Shown: piece by piece, positions 49,371 to 60,654 of the stretch
How positions within the stretch are numbered: the first letter of the stretch is position 1
How the letters are laid out: each line of letters begins with the position of its first letter
Source: Alentia gelatinosa
Lineage: Eukaryota; Annelida; Polychaeta; Phyllodocida; Polynoidae
NCBI GenBank assembly: GCA_950022655.1
Contig: OX465579.1
Coordinates: 42,759,950 to 42,823,949, forward strand
Reading direction: 5' to 3'
DNA length: 64,000 nt
Made by a program: the position numbers and the translations under genes
Notes under the pieces: generated by a model
The model's input: only the letters and a program-made list of their open reading frames with translations
What the model was told of the DNA's origin: nothing
Databases searched by the model: none

Positions 49371-50270
49371 AAAATAAAAAGTAGTTTCCTTTTTTAAATG
49401 TTATTTTACTCTCTCAAATTAGATTTAATCTTATTGCCAATGATAAGGATCTCCTTTCTTGTTTGCGTATTACATGTATGTAACATCAGCCATCGTGTTA
49501 TGATCACTGGGATTCTTGACACATTGTATGGATGCGATACCGAACCAAATATATGACATGATTGATATGGTGGGCGTTATGCGACGTGACATCATGCAAA
49601 TATGCTGGAATCGATGTGTTTATCTTGAAATTAGCAGTATACAATGAAGTTGTTATCTTTATAAATTTGACTTTCTAAGTCTTCACCTCCAGAATCGGTG
49701 AACGGCAACATAGATGCGACAATGGGTTTTACGCATATTTTTTTCATCCATATAGCGCCAAGTGAAAGCTAGTTGCCTGTCCTATGGAGGGGTTTGTAGA
49801 CTAACTTGGTTCTGGGAATTTCTACTATTCAACCAGAGGGAAGACAAAGGCAAGAATATATTTGAAAACGTTTCCCGATTTCTTAACAAGATGAAATTAT
49901 TTCGCCCCTCGCCTATTTTCTTGGTATATTGGTATGAAATGGCTCGAAGTGGCCCCATGCCCCCGGGCAGGTCAAAGGTATTGACATCTGCTCTAAAAAA
50001 ATTGTGTCGGAAGCCTCATATTTCGCAAAGCAATGAGAATAACTGGAATGCAACCAGACTAGCAGTATTTCTTTTTGAAATAAGGTGATGAACCACCTTA
50101 GTGCCATTGGTCTATATGCACATGTATATATTAGTTACCAAGCAGACGGGAATCGGTCGATCACTTTATGATGGTAATAAGTTTAGGATATATATGAATG
50201 GGCCATGTCTTGCTGACCCTTGGGAATCCGAATCCCTGCCTCTGGCTGAAACTTGGATTATTATTCATGC
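49371..50270. other. No gene seen
   Basis: AT-rich sequence. A 108-codon plus-strand frame (49762-50088) has no recognisable domain. Confidence 0.4.
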
Positions 50271-50330
50271 TACAATAACGGTGCTAATAACAGTGTTACA
50301 ATAACGGTGCTAATAACAGTGTTACAATAA
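50271..50330. repeat. Two tandem copies of a 26-bp unit
   Basis: TACAATAACGGTGCTAATAA plus CAGTGT occurs twice in exact tandem. Confidence 0.9.
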
Positions 50331-50350
50331 GGTTGTCCCATAGGGGAACC

Positions 50351-50410
50351 ATAATGCACTCAAGTTGGTAAAGCACCCCCTCATGTGCAAGAGCTTTGGA
50401 TCAATTCCCT
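50351..50410 (+). mobile_element. tRNA-derived SINE-like head
   Basis: GCACTCAAGTTGGTAAAGCA resembles a Pol III A box and D-arm (TAGCTCAGTTGGTAGAGCA). GGATCAATTCC, 28 bp later, resembles a B box (GGTTCGAATCC). The layout is that of a tRNA-type SINE promoter with decayed stems. Confidence 0.5.
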
Positions 50411-51300
50411 CCCATGTACACATGTATTTGTATACAGACAGTAATAAAACGATATTCCTGTCCATGTAATAATTGGGATCAGAACATGTGACATGGGATG
50501 TTTACAGCAAGGTGTTTACACCAAGCTGTAAACTTCCCGGGTTTAATTTGTCTAGGCAGAGAAGAATCTAGGTCAGATAAAACCGCCAAATTTGGCGAAT
50601 TTTGTTCGATAAATACAAAAAAAAAAAAAAATGCCTGAGCTCCAGACGTGGCTCTGATCACTCTCCCAATACCGGTTTGGTTTCAGGGTTTCCAGGGTTT
50701 GCTGATTCCGGATGCTTAACACCACTGAGCACACACAGGGGCTGCTGGTCTATCATTGATCACCTTTAAATGGGGCTACCGCTCCTGGCAGCTGTGGCTT
50801 CCATTCCTGACTCTCCATAGATCCATTTAGAACAGACAATACTGGTAATATATACGTGCATTGGTATATTATAATTCGGGAATACTAGGATAGTGTACCA
50901 AGATGGAAGAGCAGAATAAGTTGGTTCACTTAACCCATACAAAACAAGCTGTTCAGTAAACTAACGAGTTCAGGTCCGGAATTTTTGTACACTATTATAT
51001 TAGCATTCCCTTTATTATATATGTGTATACCTAATATTATCAATATAATGTTACATTATTAGCCTATAATTTGTTAATTCAATCATTATCGATTCAAAGA
51101 AGTAGAGATGTATCAGTCCTGCACGCTTCGATTTCACTAACCTTAAGGTTTCCTGCTGGTTTCCATGCGACAACAAGTGTTGCTATGCACGTTTCAATGC
51201 TTGTTGCTATGTGAGAACATCACAGTTGCATTCCACGGCTGAGGTTTGCGGTATTGTCAAATGAATTAACACTCGCTCATTCTCTGGTGATATATGAAGA

Positions 51301-51439
51301 GACGTCACGAGTTTGAGTCTGAGTTTATTTATGCCACGCATTTTGTTGGCTCCATAATTTCACGAGTCGAAGACGAGTGACATTACAGAGCCAACAAAAT
51401 GCATGGCATAAATAAGCTCAAACTCAAACAAGTGGCGTC
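51301..51439. repeat. Long palindrome 1
   Basis: Arms GACGTCACGAGTTTGAG... and, inverted, GACGCCACTTGTTTGAG... continue through TTATTTATGCCA.GCATTTT and GTTGGCTC. Identity of about 85% over 68 nt with almost no loop. Confidence 0.9.
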
Positions 51440-51778
51440 TAGATTTTATCCTACCCCGTTTCCATATTTTTTCAGTATCAGAAAGTAGTGGCATAAACAA
51501 CACTTTATGTCACGCCTGTGAAATTAACAAATCCCATGTTAAGCCTATGGCGTTTTTTTTATTAGGGGTAGGATAAATGTCTTTATCTCACCCCTGGTAC
51601 AAGTTTATCCATAGGAATAACATTAGAAAAATATACTCAACGATCACCCTGGTAAAGTGACAATACTACGCCATGGCCGTGGCATAGTGGATTTGCTAAG
51701 TATATTCTGATTATTCTGAAGTTGTGATGTTATTTAAACAATAGAAAGGGGTAAGATAAATCCAGAACCGCACTCGAA

Positions 51779-51893
51779 TCATAAAATAGACAATACTCCA
51801 CTCGTTTGGATGGGCCATAATCGTCACTCGGCTTCGCCTCGATGACGATTGCGGCCCAGTCAAACTCGTGGAGTATTGTCTATTTATACGATT
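51779..51893. repeat. Long palindrome 2
   Basis: AATAGACAATACTCCACTCG and, inverted, AATAGACAATACTCCACGAG, then TGGGCC..AATCGTCA on both arms, meet at a short CGGCTTCGCCTCG centre. Confidence 0.9.
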
Positions 51894-52195
51894 CTCGATG
51901 CAGTTCTATATATTTATTGTCTTAGGTGATAATGTCTATGTATATGCGATGCTTACTATTTGTTTGTTGATTTTATATCGATTTCAGGTCTGCGATAGTG
52001 CTGGGTGATCATATTGTCTAAGTATGCCTCTGAAGCAAGGAAACGTCCGCCATTTTGTTTATTTTTACTACAAGAGTCAACAAGTCACGTGGTACAGAGG
52101 GTAGTACTTACTGCACACTGTGCAGTATGGGATTTTACTGTACACGCTGTGAATATTTTACAGTTACTATTTGCTTAGCAGAGGTTAGTAATTGT

Positions 52196-52580
52196 AAGAT
52201 ATACATGTATTGGTACATAATAATTAGGGAATACTAGGATAGTGTACCAAGATGGAGGAGTAGAACAAGTTAGTTCACTTTACCCATACTAAACAGCCTG
52301 TTCAGTAAACTAACGAGTTCAGGTCCGGAATCTCTGTACACTATTATATTAGTATTCTCTTTCCATTCCATTTCCAGTTGCATTCCACGGCTGAGGCTTG
52401 CGGCATTGTCAAGTGAATTAACGCTCGCTCATTATCTGGTGATAATGTCTTTATTGTCTAAGGTGATAATGCCTATGTATCTGCGATGCTTACTATTTCT
52501 TTGTTGATTTTATGTCGATTTCGGGTCTATGTATAGTGCTAGGCGATCATATTGTGTAAGTATACCTCTGAATCAGGGAA
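52196..52580. repeat. Segmental duplication, contiguous (empty-site) copy
   Basis: About 385 bp aligning with the three blocks of 50843-52044, without the two insertions. At 52,435-52,455 GGTGATAATGTCTTTATTGT shows the uninterrupted sequence where the other copy carries the 615-bp palindromic insert. Confidence 0.85.
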
Positions 52581-53776
52581 ATGATAATAAAGGTTATGGT
52601 ATCTGACAGTTTTTAACAATGGGTAGAGGTTTACTAAGTACCCATACATTCATACCATGGATAATAAAAGGTAATAAAGACAAGGGGAATTCTATCATCA
52701 AACACTGTAATATGCTGTATATCAGTGGGCCATCTAGCTGAGAATGGCCATAGCATGTTTAACATCTAGGAAGTGGATAGTAAGCCTGCCAGGACATGGT
52801 GGCACAATATAGCTTATAAAGCAAGCATGGGGCATCACTTGGTGGGACTTACTGCCCTTGGGCCCATCATGTTGTAGCACTTGTCTCTGTCACCGGAAGG
52901 CGTGTGGCTAACCTACTAAAATAGAGATACCCACAATTGTCACAGAAACTCCCACAGTGTTGTATAGGTCAAAAATCACTGGTTCTGATACCAGATACAA
53001 CAACATTGACAGGATACAGGTTTTGATGTTTTCTGAGGATGTCGTATGCTAACAGGTCTGTTTTACACTCTCATAGCTGATTGTTTTGTTTTTTCAAATT
53101 TGGGGTGACGGAGGATCATTACATTTTCTTCAGTCAACTGCTGTTCTATTCTCCAATCCGGCCAGGAAGTAGGTGGCGCGACGAACCCCCTGGGCGGCCA
53201 TTTTCGAGAAGCACCTCCGCAATGCTAAACCTATGGAACCATTCGGACGTCCATTTATGATACATTTTAATGTGTGGTGAAGTAATTCTGAAGAAATTTC
53301 CCAGACAAAATCAGACTTCGCTGTTAATTTCAGATCAAATAATTATCTGGTAGCCCCAGTTAAGGCTATAAACGTGATGTCAACAAATCGTCGAAACAAG
53401 CGATTTTCTTCGAGTTGGCACATTTAAATTGTATCTGAATAATGTAAATAATCCTATTTCAATTATTACATGTATAGGATGCACATGAGAAGGTTGATTA
53501 ATATAGTTTTTCGCCATTTTAGACTCTGACAGCGCTTTATATTCATCAGGCGAGATGGCGGATCGATCTGTTGTCAGGCGAATTTACATATTTTGGAGGG
53601 TATTTTGAACCGGAAGTGTCCATCCGGATCGGAGAATCAGAATTCATTTGTTCAAAATATGTGTTTTAATGGCGACATTACAGATTAGGCATTATCATGG
53701 CATAAATGACAATCCTATATACCTATGAGCAAACAACCTATAATTACTTCACGCTGCTGGGGGTGGAATAACTTTT
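52581..53776. other. No gene seen
   Basis: AT-rich background with YY1-like GGCCATTTT / AGATGGCGG motifs near 53,200 and 53,555. A 35-bp block at 53,591-53,625 (TTTTGGAGGGTATTTTGAAC) recurs near 56,590. Confidence 0.4.
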
Positions 53777-53852
53777 GTTTACTGCGCAGGTTGAAGTTAC
53801 TGCCCAGGTTGACGTTTACTGCCCAGGTTGACGTTTTCTGCCCAGGTTGACG
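53777..53852. repeat. Four tandem copies of a 19-bp unit
   Basis: GTTTACTGCCCAGGTTGAC with minor variants repeats four times (19, 18, 19 and 19 bp). Confidence 0.92.
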
Positions 53853-53992
53853 TTCAGAGACATTTGGTTTTTATCGATATTAGCCAACGATACAGGTGTT
53901 TCCGTTCAGCGCCGCCTAACGTCACACTGTCTAGTTACGCGGCCGCTCGGACAAACACCGAGAGTCTGGTGGCATTCATATAGAGACATATA

Positions 53993-54030
53993 GCAATCAC
54001 ACCTAAAGTGTGAACGGTGGGTGTGATTGC
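53993..54030. repeat. Palindromic repeat GCAATCACACC..GGTGTGATTGC, copy 1
   Basis: A 38-bp hairpin with loop AAAGTGTGAACGGTG. A related copy, inverted, is at 63257-63296. Confidence 0.8.
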
Positions 54031-55301
54031 AGGAGTGTCGTTTTTGGAGAGATTAAATTGTTGGAACAATCTAAGGTATTGTATCAACGAGTCATGGCCG
54101 TCTAAACTCTACAGTTGATAATCATCTTGGTTTTAAATAGGAAAAAAGATAAGCATATAACAGCAAGGTATGCCAATGCAATAGTGTGTATGCAGTTTTG
54201 GTATCCCTGTGTTATCTAAGGTATATCTAAAGTATCATTGTGGTGATATGCATGTATGATATACCAAATTGGTGCTGGAATATCATAGAATACGATGTAA
54301 TCACTGATTTTTCTCTGGAAATGATGTGCAGAGGTATTATGAGCATATTACATTAATACACTCTGTAAATCAATGCTAAACTATATGTTGCCAGGTGAAT
54401 GTTTGGCAGATAAGGGGCGAGCCAGCATGTTTTGGACGCCACCCTTCATAAATCTGTCGGTACATCCACCGTCCACTGATGAGTGAATCTCAGTAATACG
54501 GGTATAGGGTTCGTCAGACAGAGGATGGGTCTTTGTTGACTACGTTCTATACCCACCCACTCCCCAACGGCCAACCGAGTAACACTAAACTACTCGGCAT
54601 TACCACAAGTTGGCACAACTCAAAGACCTCAGGCACGCCCTGGTTGTAGCTACAACACAGAGTATGAAACCATCTCTTGAATTCGGGCCTAAATCTACGC
54701 CAAAGTGTTTTTTTTTCCACTAAAACTCTTTCCAACATTACGGCCTAGGGCTGTTAACGATAAGGGAAATTGCAGAGCCATATTTTTAGCATGTGCCATG
54801 GATTTGTTATCAATAAACACTAATATGTTGGTAAATGCTGCAGAAGATGAGTACTTTCTTGTCAACGATCTTGTACGGCCACCACTAATAGTGGCACTAT
54901 CACATAAACATCTTGACGACACTGAGTGAACACTAATGTGGAGCAAAGCAGCGTCAGTGCCAGCATCCAGTACTAGCTGTCACACCCTGTCAATGACCCC
55001 CGTCAAGCCAACACCAAAATATTGGTGAGGAAGCCTGACACACAGTGCAGCCGATATCAGTATTATCAAGGTTGGATATAAAGCTTACTTATCTCTTCTG
55101 ATGAAATATTATTGTTTTGCACCAAAAAACTATATAAAAAGAAAATGCATTAATAGGTTATCAAAAGCACGGCAGCTGTCTTGTTGCGACTTTACAGTTT
55201 ACTTCGATCCGAAGAGACTCGGATTCTGAACCCCTGTGTTGGGGTGGCGAAGAAACATGGATAACTAAACAATGTATATACCAGTGATCATCCTCACCTT
55301 A
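54031..55301. other. Ambiguous open frames, no recognised gene
   Basis: Around 54,547-54,946 both strands have open frames. The two minus-strand frames (54695-54946 and 54547-54738) would join if a 9-base A run at about 54,708-54,717 hid a frameshift. The lower one reads LWRRFRPEFKRWFHTLCC. The plus-strand frame (54705-54929) ends LIVALSHKHLDDTE. No family is recognised for either strand. Confidence 0.3.
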
Positions 55302-55623
55302 TCAAATAATCCTTAGCTTTTCCTCAGTCATCTGTGCCTCGCGTAGTCTAGCGATAAGCGGTATAGCATCGACACTATCATGAAGTTCTCTTGCGGTCAC
55401 CTCTCTCATTGCTAGTCCATCGACATATTTACAGAAAATCTCCCGGATGTAGATCAACGGATGACCTTTGACCCAAATTGACCTAATTTTGTGTTGTTCA
55501 ATCGATGTCGGTTCAACTACATCAAGAGTTGAGTGGTAAATATGAGGTTCTACCACCGGTATTTTTCAGCGTTTGTAGAATGCTGCTCTTTGCGACAAAT
55601 GTGATCTCGGTTGCTTCGGACAT
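55302..55623 (-). pseudogene. Unrecognised minus-strand coding-like segment, apparently frameshifted
   Basis: An ATG at 55623 in fair context opens MSEATEITFVAKSSILQTLK. At about 55,555 a second frame takes over and continues to 55302 with well-formed residues (KIRSIWVKGHPLIYIREIF ... LHDSVDAIPLIARLREAQMT). A TGA is followed closely by a donor-like AAG|GTGAGG. Upstream, on the same strand, is a GC-rich GGGGGCGTGGC patch. It may be a broken gene copy or a first exon with an assembly error. I recognise no domain and assign no function. Confidence 0.35.
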
Positions 55624-56040
55624 GGCGCGCAAAGTTCAGCATACACAAGATAAACAAAGAGAGCCAGGGGGCGTGGCCCTCCCTAAGCCTAAGGCTAAGG
55701 CTAAACTAAACGGACTAAACACCCGCGAGCTTGGGCTTAAGTAGGGAGTGTCAGTGTACGGGAATCGGACGCCTTGAGCCTTTTACCGTTTTTTACACAT
55801 ATTTACATGGATAAGATTGGTGGAACCAAAAACTAAAAGGCAGGATGTATGATTACGATTTACATTACAGTAAATTACACTACAGGACTAACAGGTTTAG
55901 CCTACATGATGCGCCATAGTTTCTCACTAGATCTATCTCTACTCTCAGAGAAGGTTAAGAAATGGACTGTATTGATTAAACACAGTTTTTATACTGGTTT
56001 AGACTACAAAACAGACAGATGTAGCACCGATTATAAAAAT
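55624..56040. other. No gene seen
   Basis: Contains a GCCTAAGGCTAAGGCTAAAC short tandem around 55,686-55,710. Otherwise unremarkable. Confidence 0.4.

Positions 56041-56092
<52 letters not shown>
56041..56092. repeat. (AAC)n microsatellite, 52 bp
   Basis: Uninterrupted AAC repeats from 56041 to about 56092. Confidence 0.97.
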
Positions 56093-56164
56093 GAACACAC
56101 AAAACCCAATCCCATGTCACACCCATACCACCTTTCATATACCGTACCGCTTTTCCCGAATAAA

Positions 56165-56550
56165 CCCTCTCAGGCGACCACTTCTCAGTCAGTTCGAATT
56201 CCGTCATTGGCTGAAAACTTGCATCCCTGACCAACAGACCACTGACTGGCTAGCCACTGACAGGAAAACTACTGCTAGGCTGGCCACTGACAGGCAGGAC
56301 ATTTACAGGTTCGTCAACAATTGGCTGGCCACTGATAAGCATATTGCTGAGAGGTTAAATCTTGGACAGGCAGGCTGGTTGATTGGTAGGCTGGTGGGTG
56401 GGCAGGGTGGTTAGTGGGTGGATGGACATTTTGGTAGGTGGGTTGGTGGATGGACAGGTAAATTGTTGGGTGGGCAGGTTGGTGGTTAGTCAGTTTGATA
56501 GCTGGGTGGGTTAATGGGTAAGCAGGCAGGATGGTGGATGGGCAGATAGG
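56165..56550. repeat. Two adjoining degenerate minisatellites
   Basis: From 56,180 to 56,340 GGCTGGCCACTGACAGG-like units recur. From 56,360 to 56,545 the plus strand is built of GGTGGGTGGGCAGGTTGGTGG-like units. A related G-rich stretch lies at about 57,310-57,500. Confidence 0.8.
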
Positions 56551-56552
56551 TA

Positions 56553-56612
56553 GGGGCTGTCCATGAATGATGTCATGCTATTTATTACAATTTTTGGAGG
56601 GTATTTTGAACC
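56553..56612. repeat. Dispersed repeat related to 45329-45412 (truncated copy)
   Basis: GGGGCTGTCCATGAATGATG then TCATGCTATTTATTACAATT, followed by TTTGGAGGGTATTTTGAACC, which also occurs at 53,593. Confidence 0.45.
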
Positions 56613-58085
56613 AGAAGCGCCAAGATGAGGATGGAGAATATATTAAGAAAGAAACTGATGACTGTTTGGTCTGTGTCCTCGTTTGCCATCGAGTTTGGAG
56701 TGCGCAGTAATATGAACGAGGCAATAGCCGAGTGAATATTCCGAAGCACTCCAAACCAGATGACGAATGGGGACTTAATTAGACCAAGCACGAAAATGCT
56801 TCTGATTTTATCTTAGCCTGGAAATAGCTAAGTCGACCGTAACACTTGGTGCATATTTGCCTAATAGTATTACCTCATATATAACGGTACCGGTATACGT
56901 TTGAAGTTTGCCTTATTCACTTTTGTTGCCAACTATGGTATCTCTAGTTTAGTCCCTCTTTGGAAGCTGCAGAAAAAGGTATGATACCGAAAGTATTATT
57001 CCCACATTACATACTTTGGTACTATGTATTTTACTACGTTCGAGTTCCAAAGACATACACTAATTGGTGTACAAATGATAAATGTCACGCCATTTTAGCA
57101 TAGAAAGTAGGTAATATGTAGTTTAGGATGTTCGCATGTTTTATTCTGAAATTGGACACACGCAAAAATTTGGTTGCCCATTATGGAGGATCAAGGCAAC
57201 TTTCGTTCCTACCTGAATTTCAAACCGAGATGTAATTTTCATAGCCATGTGATTTTGCGAGTATTCCATTTTAGTGGCGATTACGCCAACCCGAACAGCT
57301 GCTATTTGGACAGGTTGTTGGGGTAGCAGGTTAGTAGGATGGTAAGTATGTACGTTGGTGGATGTGCAGGTAGGCAAGTTCCTAAGTTTCGGAGGGAGGT
57401 AGGTTGTTAATTGGTGATTTAGCAGGTGGTGGTGTAGATGTTGGTGGTTTTGGGTGCAGGTAGGTGTCGGTGTTGTTTGATATGGGTGGGTGGGTGTAGG
57501 AGTTGCCCTCAACTAGGGGCGTCAAAATTCCCTGACATATGAAATAAGAAAATTTCACATCTTTCCTGTCCATCTATTCATTTTATTTCAGGACCCAGGA
57601 AATACTGTACCATAAACAGTTTTAATCTTTTCTTTGCAACTTCTGTAGTCAATGTGATTGTGCAATCACAGCTCGATCCCTAATATTCGAAATATACTTG
57701 TTGGGTGGCAGGCAATAAAAAAAAAGACATAGCACGGTATATTTTCTCTTCTTTATTATAAATAGATATGTCGAGGTTGTCAGTATTTATGTATTAATAT
57801 CCAAATTCTATTTGCCCTGACAAGAGTCAATTTTCCCTTTATATTTACCCATAAACAAAGCTGTTTTGCTTTATTGATTTTTTTTCTTCTTTTTTTTCTT
57901 CAAATTCCCCGTTTTCCCTGACAAATTCCCAATATCCGGGACATTATCCCCCCTCCCTTGACGTGGGGCAACCATGGGTGTGGATGTCAGTATTGGTGTC
58001 GCGGCTTCGGCAATATAACTTACAGTTACCCAACTAATCCATATGGAGGAAAAGGTGAAAATAGATATCATGTACAACGCTCCAG
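56613..58085. other. No gene seen; G-rich degenerate repeat at about 57,310-57,500
   Basis: Intergenic space 3' of TAF2. The frames here come from GGT/GGTG-type repeats. TTTATT (minus-strand AATAAA) also occurs at 57752-57757. Confidence 0.45.
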
Positions 58086-58091
58086 TTTATT
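58086..58091 (-). terminator. TAF2: Candidate TAF2 poly(A) signal AATAAA
   Basis: Minus-strand AATAAA 155 nt downstream of the TAF2 stop codon; it is the nearest such hexamer. A second lies at 57752-57757. Confidence 0.4.
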
Positions 58092-58245
58092 TCATGCAGA
58101 ATCTCAGTTATATACAAGTCAGATCCAGTTTCGTATGATCGCTCTATCTTGACACCATTCTCACTTCAGAGATTGAATCCTTTCTCCTTATCTGAAGCAA
58201 CCTCTAATAGCACCTATTCTACATAATCTGATCCTTAGCACAACG

Positions 58246-58601
58246 TTATATGACTTCATATTCTGGGGAGCTGGGGGCGTTGTGAGTGGCAGGGGAGTTT
58301 GCAGCACTAGCATCTGAACTCAGCGGATGACCGAGAATAATTCCTGGACTGACTATCTTTAACTTCCCGTCTTCGTCCCGCCGTTCCTTGTCGTGCTTAT
58401 GTTTATGTTTGTGCTTGTGTTTAGTCTTCTTTTTCTTTTTCTTCGCCTTGTGCGGCTTGCCGTGCCCAGTGCTGCCATCTTCCGGCGGTCCGGTGGCTGA
58501 GAGCGGTGACGCGGTCACTGAGGCGCCGCCTGATGGGAACATTGAGCTGTCGAAACGAGTGGCCATGCCGTATGGAACGCTAGTCGGGGCGTCAAGGATT
58601 T
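58246..58601 (-). CDS. TAF2: TAF2: last exon, Lys/His-rich C-terminal tail
   Basis: Minus-strand acceptor TTTGTCTTACACACAG ends at 58602. The exon completes a Glu codon from the previous exon (phase 1) and reads ILDAPTSVPYGMATRFDSSM, then GHGKPHKAKKKKKKTKHKHK through KHDKERRDEDGKL, ending SSPEYEVI and TGA at 58246. Animal TAF2 proteins end in a disordered Lys/His-rich segment (KKKKKKHKHKHKH in human). This exon fits that tail, which probably serves nuclear localisation or condensate interactions. The (KH)n part is encoded by a purine/pyrimidine-biased tract (plus strand (CTTGTG/TTTATG)n). Confidence 0.85.
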
Positions 58602-59086
58602 CTGTGTGTAAGACAAAAAAAGTATCCAAATAACTGTCTACGCCTGCAATATATACACGCAAAGTAGATTTACCAATCTTCTGTCGTTTCTGTTTTGTAC
58701 AAGGTAATGGAGGAAAATACCATCAGACTGCTGGGACTCTTATAACTTTATTTCATTTGACAAACATTTTGTTGTATTCGGTATTGATACATTGTTTTTC
58801 TAGACAATGATAATGATAATGATGATGGTAATAATGATGATAATAATAAAGATAATAATGATAATAGTAATAATATGATATAACAACTGGAATTAGGTGG
58901 TAAGCGGCCAATGTATTCAGGCAACAAATAGACTTTAAAAAGTCTTTATACTAGTGGAATTATGACTCACAAAAGAAGACTGACTAAGGTTTCATTCCAT
59001 CACAACATCAATTGGACTTATGAAGAACTAATTATCACTGGACTTATATTCTTTAGCATATGAAAAAAAAAAAAAACGTTATTCAC
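58602..59086 (-). other. TAF2 intron with a TAA/TGA-type simple repeat
   Basis: Contains a degenerate (ATG/ATA/AAT)n tract at 58806-58880 and a 14-base A run at about 59,063-59,076. Confidence 0.8.
58806..58880. repeat. Degenerate (ATGATAATA)n trinucleotide tract
   Basis: AATGATAATGATAATGATGA and similar triplets continue to about 58880. Confidence 0.9.
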
Positions 59087-59300
59087 CTTCACGTTTCACG
59101 TCTGCGGTGGAGACAGGGTCCAGCTTGACAAATGCAGGCGTATTTGACAGTGGCTCGTGGCGGGGGCTCGAGTCGCCGGAGTCTTCACTCAGCCGGGACA
59201 TGATGTTCTCTGGCGGCTCTACCCGTGAGTTCGACGTCTGTGGTGGCGTGAACATTTGCTTCGGGGGCGACTGCGAATTGTCACCACCTTCATTGGAAAA
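59087..59300 (-). CDS. TAF2: TAF2: C-terminal region exon (Pro/Ser-rich)
   Basis: Minus-strand exon with acceptor GTTCCTCTCCATAG and donor GTGAATAAC. It starts in phase 0 and ends in phase 1. It has no useful ATG, so a start-to-stop ORF search misses it. It reads FSNEGGDNSQSPPKQMFTPP, then SNSRVEPPENIMSRLSEDSG, and ends AFVKLDPVSTADVKRE. A split Glu codon joins it to the last exon. The residues are disordered and not conserved; exon status rests on good splice sites, a fully open 71-codon frame and phase agreement on both sides. Confidence 0.8.
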
Positions 59301-60654
59301 CTATGGAGAGGAACAAATCTTCATTTCACTCTGTGATGACGGAATGTGTTTATAATACATGATAAAGGTGTAGTGCAAATACTGCACATTGTGCTCTGTG
59401 TTCAGGGTAAAGGAACGTCCTTGTAATTGACCATATTCAATCAGCCTTAGTCAATTCTTACCCCACTAAACATACGCATCATAAATAAGCTGCGGATGCT
59501 TAACCTACGCATGCTTAACAGCCTTTCGCAAGCCTGACCAAACGTAAAGTGTCATTATCTTCATAATTTGGAAATCAGTCAGTCAAACGAGAAGTTGTTT
59601 CACAGCATTACAGCAGGGGTTTGGGAATATGACAAAAATCTATTTTTTTATAATGGTAAATAAACGAGTGAATTTTTCGATAAAAAATCACACACATATA
59701 TATTTATCATCAACACCTCTAAATATATGATCGTCTTTACAGGTGGTTCATTTCAATATGTTGATAGATGTTGATCATATCAAATGAAAACCCGGTTAAA
59801 AACAAATTTTGTTTAACATTAAATACGTTAGTAGAAACAAGGCAACTTCAAACAATATTTAATGAATCAACGAAAACTCTAAATTTTGTCTATAGCTGAA
59901 TTATCTCCAGTGCCTACGTTTCCGACGTACATGTATTCCGGCCTATATTTTGTCGTACAAAAGAACAAGCAATTGAAAACGCGATCAGGTATTTTCTACA
60001 TGTCTTCAAAAATTAGTTTTCCGCTATTTCTAATGCGACCTCCACTCACAAAAAAAAAAAAATATGTGAAAGGAGAGTTGTGAGCTACTGAGTGGTACTC
60101 AGAGCCATTGCTGCAAATTGATTACTTTTATACAACTAGAAATGTTTACAATAGAGAGTGGGGAAATAAGGGTGGAGTGGCACACAACTTTCACAAATAT
60201 GCTAACATCCGTCCCTCCTCGCACTAAGACGAGGCCGAGATCTATTACATACATGTAGATACGTTAGAAAATATATCAATCTAATTGATACCACTGAAAA
60301 GGGGAAATAAATATTAAAAAATGGTCTGGAATGTTGAGAGGAACATGCTGCCTTTAGAGAAGCAGACATAGACTGAAATAAAGAGGTAAAATGGGCTATA
60401 CTTAATTGGTCAAGCATTATGTACAGTTCTGACCTATCCCCAGTTTTTTTAACTGATATTTTAAGTATTTCAACGAAGGATACAAGCTCACAATATGGAT
60501 ATATATACGTGCATGGTAATTTATCTATAGGCCATTGATACAATATTATCACGCGTCCAAAGTAGACAGACAACATGCAAGTGGTCATTAAAGTAATTAA
60601 TACTTTGAGATAATAGGATGTTAGGCCACTGAGGCGATGCCAATGGCGACTCAC
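59301..60654 (-). other. TAF2 intron, 1.35 kb
   Basis: AT-rich, no repeat or nested gene recognised. Confidence 0.75.

Larger units (their letters stand above)
51294..51910. mobile_element. Insertion of about 615 bp with a long palindrome at each end
   Basis: Comparison with the contiguous copy at 52,196-52,580 defines both edges to within a few bases. It holds palindromes at 51301-51439 (arms of about 68 nt) and 51779-51893 (arms of about 50 nt), plus inverted ATCCTACCCC / GGGGTAGGATAAAT motifs. No coding capacity. Foldback-type or subterminal-palindrome non-autonomous element. Confidence 0.7.
50843..52044. repeat. Segmental duplication, long copy interrupted by two insertions
   Basis: Three blocks (50843-51014, 51223-51293, 51911-52044) match, in order, a contiguous copy at 52196-52580. 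Shared stretches include GAATACTAGGATAGTGTACC, GTTGCATTCCACGGCTGAGG and GATCATATTGT.TAAGTAT. The two intervening segments (51015-51222 and 51294-51910) are absent from the other copy and so are insertions in this one or deletions in the other. Confidence 0.85.
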
